From contig JAPOJQ010000003.1 in NCBI GenBank assembly GCA_029978335.1, positions 51,675 through 115,674 on the forward strand: a DNA stretch of 64,000 nt. Reading direction: 5' to 3'. The translations under genes were made by a program, and so were the position numbers. Position 1 is the stretch's first letter. Each line of letters begins with the position of its first letter. The notes below the pieces were generated by a model. The model did not search any database, was not told where the DNA came from, and saw only the letters and a program-made list of their open reading frames with translations. This document shows positions 61,771 to 64,000 of the stretch, one piece after another. This DNA comes from Actinomycetota bacterium. Lineage in GTDB: Bacteria > Actinomycetota > Acidimicrobiia > Acidimicrobiales > Ilumatobacteraceae.

Positions 61771-62183
61771 ACCACACCGCCGATCACGAGCATCGTGGCG
61801 GCGCCGCCAACGAGTGCTGGGCCGAATGCCACGCTACGCACCCGTCGAACAGCGGCCCATACAAGCGCAGCAACGCAGGCCGTGCCGAGCGCAGGGAGCA
61901 CGAAGCGCCAGTCGACCGAACCGACGGCGATGCCGAGCGCTGCACCGAGTTTGACATCGCCAAAACCGAGGCCACCCGGGTCGATGAGATGCGCGATCAG
62001 CAGGGGTGTGCAGAACACTGCTGCGCCGATCGCAGCATCCACCGTCGAGTGTGTGGCCACCGCAATAACTGCGGCGATCACAGCGCCAGACCCCACCAAT
62101 CGATTGGGGAGTCGCCGGGTGGCGATATCAATGACGGCTGCAGCAGTTAGTGGGACGAAAGCAATCAGCACGACGTAGGGCAT
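61767..62183 (-). CDS. Type IV prepilin peptidase (A24, TadV/CpaA-like)
   Basis: 138-aa membrane aspartyl protease that trims Flp prepilins. The two active-site regions are DIATRRLPNRL (first Asp near residue 19) and GFGDVKLGAALG (GxGDxK motif); about four to five membrane helices are seen and there is no N-methylation domain, as in CpaA/TadV. GGAGGAGGTC is a strong Shine-Dalgarno before ATG 62183; the track's start is 10 codons earlier. It is the first gene of Tad locus 2 and the only prepilin peptidase in this window. Confidence 0.9.
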   Translation of the reverse strand: MPYVVLIAFVPLTAAAVIDIATRRLPNRLVGSGAVIAAVIAVATHSTVDAAIGAAVFCTPLLIAHLIDPGGLGFGDVKLGAALGIAVGSVDWRFVLPALGTACVAALVWAAVRRVRSVAFGPALVGGAATMLVIGGVV

Positions 62184-62299
62184 GACCTCCTCCTTTTCGG
62201 GTAGTGCCGGCAAGGGGTCGGGAACGTAGTGAGACCGTCACGGTCCATGCGGCGGAATTACGGGTGCATTCGCTCTTCACCGCTGGGGAAACACATCGC

Positions 62300-62305
62300 T
62301 ACCCT
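62300..62305 (+). promoter_or_regulatory. -10 element (TACCCT) of the thioredoxin gene
   Basis: TACCCT ends 7 bp before the ATG at 62313; no Shine-Dalgarno is seen. The 129-bp divergent region between it and the prepilin peptidase must also hold the promoter of Tad locus 2. Confidence 0.45.
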
Positions 62306-62312
62306 TCGCCAC

Positions 62313-62738
62313 ATGACCGCTAGTGCCGTCACCGCCTGCCCCTCATGCGGAACAAAGAACCGCGTGCCGGTCTCATCGAACGGCACACCGCGGTGCGCTT
62401 CGTGCCACGTTGATCTGCCGTGGCTGGTCGATGCCAACGACGATTCGTTCGACACCGCGGTCGACACCAACCAACTCGTGCTCGTCGACCTATGGGCAGC
62501 GTGGTGCGGGCCGTGTCGTCAGATCGCGCCGATCCTCCAACGGCTATCGACCGAGTTCGCCGGACGACTCAAAATCGTGAAAGTCGACGTCGACGCCAAC
62601 CCGCTCACCGCTCAGAAATTCGAGGCTCGTTCAATCCCACTGCTCAAGTTCATGAAGCACTCCCAAGTGGTCGACACCGTCGTCGGAGCGCAGAGCGAGC
62701 ACGTGTTCCGAACGCTCGTCACCTCGCACCTTCGATAA
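62313..62738 (+). CDS. Thioredoxin with N-terminal zinc ribbon (thioredoxin-2 type)
   Basis: 141 aa. An N-terminal CPSCGTKN...CASC zinc knuckle (about residues 9-32) as in TrxC, then a thioredoxin domain with active site WAAWCGPCRQIAPIL and KVDVDANPLTAQKFEARSIPLLKF, including the cis-Pro (SIPLL). It reduces disulfides in the cytoplasm; zinc-ribbon forms are typically linked to oxidative stress. ATG 62313 follows a -10 by 7 bp. It lies divergent to the second Tad locus and is not obviously connected to it. Confidence 0.93.
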   Translation: MTASAVTACPSCGTKNRVPVSSNGTPRCASCHVDLPWLVDANDDSFDTAVDTNQLVLVDLWAAWCGPCRQIAPILQRLSTEFAGRLKIVKVDVDANPLTAQKFEARSIPLLKFMKHSQVVDTVVGAQSEHVFRTLVTSHLR

Positions 62739-62784
62739 TTTCGAAAAAGCTGCGAGAACCATCGCGGTCGGTGCTCTAGATGGC

Positions 62785-63225
62785 ATGACCCGTTCACACA
62801 GCACCATCCGTACCCTCGTCGCCAGCGCCATCGCCGCAGTCGGCCTCATCTCCACCGCCGGAGCCGCCCAAGCTGCACCGGACTGGCCAACCGATCAGAC
62901 GATCACCGCCACCATCGTCGACTCCCGCACTTTCGCCCCGCTCGCCGGCGTGCGAGTCGGCGTACTTTCCCTCGCCACCGACGAGGTCTACGTCGGCACC
63001 ACCGACGCCGCCGGCAAGGTCACCGTCGCCGGGATGACGGGCGACGAGTTCGAAGTCATCGTCCGATCAACCCGCAGCCACTGCGGCGGACGGGTGTGGG
63101 GTGACCACCTCGACCGACTCCCGGTGCTCGACGCCATCGCCAGCACCCGGGAATGGAACTCGTGGGGTGCTGGTCACCTCGGCACCGTCGGCCTCCGCAC
63201 CCGTTCGGCGCTCGGCAACTGCTGA
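62785..63225 (+). CDS. Secreted protein with carboxypeptidase-regulatory/Ig-like fold
   Basis: 146 aa. A Sec-type signal peptide (MTRSHSTIRTLVASAIAAVGLISTAGAAQA, cleavage expected after Ala30) is followed by ITATIVDSRTFAPLAGVRVGVLSLATDEVYVGTTDAAGKVTVAGM, the repeat pattern of small beta-sandwich domains found in secreted and surface proteins. A basic/Trp-rich C-terminal part has two Cys (SHCGG and the final residue), possibly paired. Function unknown. It stops 4 bp before the convergent last gene. Confidence 0.7.
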   Translation: MTRSHSTIRTLVASAIAAVGLISTAGAAQAAPDWPTDQTITATIVDSRTFAPLAGVRVGVLSLATDEVYVGTTDAAGKVTVAGMTGDEFEVIVRSTRSHCGGRVWGDHLDRLPVLDAIASTREWNSWGAGHLGTVGLRTRSALGNC

Positions 63226-63229
63226 GCAA

Positions 63230-64000
63230 TCAGAGAACGCCGAGCGTCCACCCCTCCTCAGCCACGACCACGGCACGTTCGTCACCGCTGAGCATCGGAT
63301 CGAACCACGAGCCAAGTTGCCCACCACGATCGAGTTCAGTGATGTGAGCCACCATCGTCAGCACCTGGGCAGCATCACGTACTGGGTGCAGCGCGACGTC
63401 GAGCGGGAACATCGAAGGCCAGATCTCTGCGATCATCACCTGCCCCGGTTTGATCACACCCGAGTCAGGCCCGAGTCCGGTCTCATACGGCCACACTCGC
63501 AGCCGCGTCCCACACACTGGATCACGACGCAACAACTCGAGGGCACGCATGCCGAGCATCATTTGGCTGCCCACACTTCCCGGATACGCCAACTGCCAGG
63601 CCGAGAACGGACGATGACCCGCGGCGCGCACCCGATGCTCAGCAAGCCGGAACGCATCGAACGGTGCATACGTCGACGGACGAGAACGACCAAGACCATC
63701 GCTGCGGGTCGCCCCGGGATACCCCCAAAACGGCCCAGATCCGAGTCGAGAGTTCACCGCAGCGGCAACATCAAGGCGATCATTTAGGTTGCGGTCATCG
63801 TCGCTGATGTGTTCCGCCATCCACGACCACAGCGCCGACCACTCAGAGGATCCCGTCAAGGCCTGAGCGAATCCCGCCGGGTAGCCAAACGAGAAGTCGA
63901 ACCCGATCAGCACCCGCTCATCAACCGACTCAGCACACATCGAACGAATCAACGCCATCGCCGCCGAACGCGTCGATGGGTTCACCGGCTCACGCGACCG
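63230..64000 (-). CDS. Unrecognised cytosolic protein, 5' end beyond the window
   Basis: The frame stays open to the window edge (upstream codons read RSREP with no stop), so the start lies outside; the track's start at 63985 is just the first GTG in view. About 257 residues are visible: VLIGFDFSFGYPAGFAQAL, FWGYPGATRSDGLGRSRPSTYAPF, RPFSAWQLAYPGSVGSQMMLGMRALELL, TRLRVWPYETGL and SGVIKPGQVMIAEIWPSMF. Acidic and aromatic clusters (GFDFSFGYP, WPYET, AEIWPS) suggest an enzyme. Proteins with this look are sometimes labelled molybdopterin/cobalamin-related, without proof that I know of; no function is claimed. Confidence 0.7.
   Translation of the reverse strand, partial: RSREPVNPSTRSAAMALIRSMCAESVDERVLIGFDFSFGYPAGFAQALTGSSEWSALWSWMAEHISDDDRNLNDRLDVAAAVNSRLGSGPFWGYPGATRSDGLGRSRPSTYAPFDAFRLAEHRVRAAGHRPFSAWQLAYPGSVGSQMMLGMRALELLRRDPVCGTRLRVWPYETGLGPDSGVIKPGQVMIAEIWPSMFPLDVALHPVRDAAQVLTMVAHITELDRGGQLGSWFDPMLSGDERAVVVAEEGWTLGVL

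Noticed and set aside
62777-62782. TAGATG as a -10 for the secreted protein at 62785
   Set aside because: It ends in G rather than T and only 2 bp remain before the ATG.

Overview
This window looks like a stretch of chromosome from a high-GC, gene-dense actinobacterium, probably a member of the Acidimicrobiia (Ilumatobacter-like). The grounds are: a CpaE/Ssd-TadA-TadB/C-pilin locus a few kilobases upstream of topA-tmk-holB-tRNA-Thr (an actinobacterial gene order), a SigR/RsrA-type redox sigma pair, a 13E12-type DUF222-HNH protein with a LexA-like box, an LLM-family (F420-type) oxidoreductase, EtfD-like and CtpE-like proteins, and many start codons placed directly behind a TANNNT -10 element, as in leaderless actinobacterial mRNAs. 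The lineage is inferred from gene content; no 16S gene is present. No insertion sequence, prophage, CRISPR array or rRNA is visible, and no stretch longer than about 150 bases is without a gene.

Layout. 1-6.7 kb: a lipid/acyl-CoA catabolic island (VOC protein, acyl-CoA dehydrogenase, P450-thiolase-DUF35 operon, acyl-CoA ligase, 2-hydroxyacid dehydrogenase). 6.7-10.05 kb: first Tad-type pilus locus (CpaE/Ssd, TadA, fused TadB/C, Flp-type pilin, TadE). 10-14.4 kb: DUF952 protein, acyl-CoA dehydrogenase, RsgA, FeS-type photolyase. 14.4-18.75 kb: topA, tmk, holB, tRNA-Thr(CGT). 18.75-22.5 kb: CtpE-like P-type ATPase, TetR regulator, GDP-fucose synthase. 22.5-25.9 kb: redox sigma/anti-sigma pair, a 50-aa membrane protein, tilS, a phosphatase-like protein that lacks the catalytic Cys, and a renalase-like flavoprotein. 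25.8-31.3 kb: secreted protein, SDR, an orphan EssC/EccC-like FtsK protein and a divergent sigma-region-4-like regulator. 31.3-34.8 kb: enoyl-CoA hydratase, tRNA-Lys(TTT), acyl-CoA ligase, methyltransferase, a tiny Cys-rich protein behind a perfect palindrome. 34.8-41.6 kb: a glycolate/glyoxylate operon (hydratase, glcB, glcG, glcD, glcE, glcF). 41.5-46.1 kb: DUF222-HNH, AcuI-like reductase, MsrB, MBL hydrolase, LLM oxidoreductase. 46.1-51.4 kb: DUF2207 membrane protein, gpmA, cNMP-domain protein, EtfD-like membrane Fe-S protein. 51.4-54.3 kb: pheA, larB, larC. 54.3-62.2 kb: second, larger Tad locus on the minus strand (prepilin peptidase, CpaB, TadA, TadB, TadC, pilin, three minor pilins, LysM-BTAD membrane regulator). 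62.3-64 kb: zinc-ribbon thioredoxin, a secreted protein and a partial unknown gene.

How it fits together. The catabolic enzymes feed acyl-CoA beta-oxidation, whose ETF-linked electrons could be passed on by the EtfD-like protein, while the glcDEF-glcB unit turns glycolate and glyoxylate into malate. The two Tad loci together encode a full pilus assembly machine but share the single prepilin peptidase seen here. Packing is extreme: of nine convergent gene pairs six overlap and the rest are at most 5 bp apart, and several divergent pairs are separated by only 24-48 bp that hold both -10 elements.
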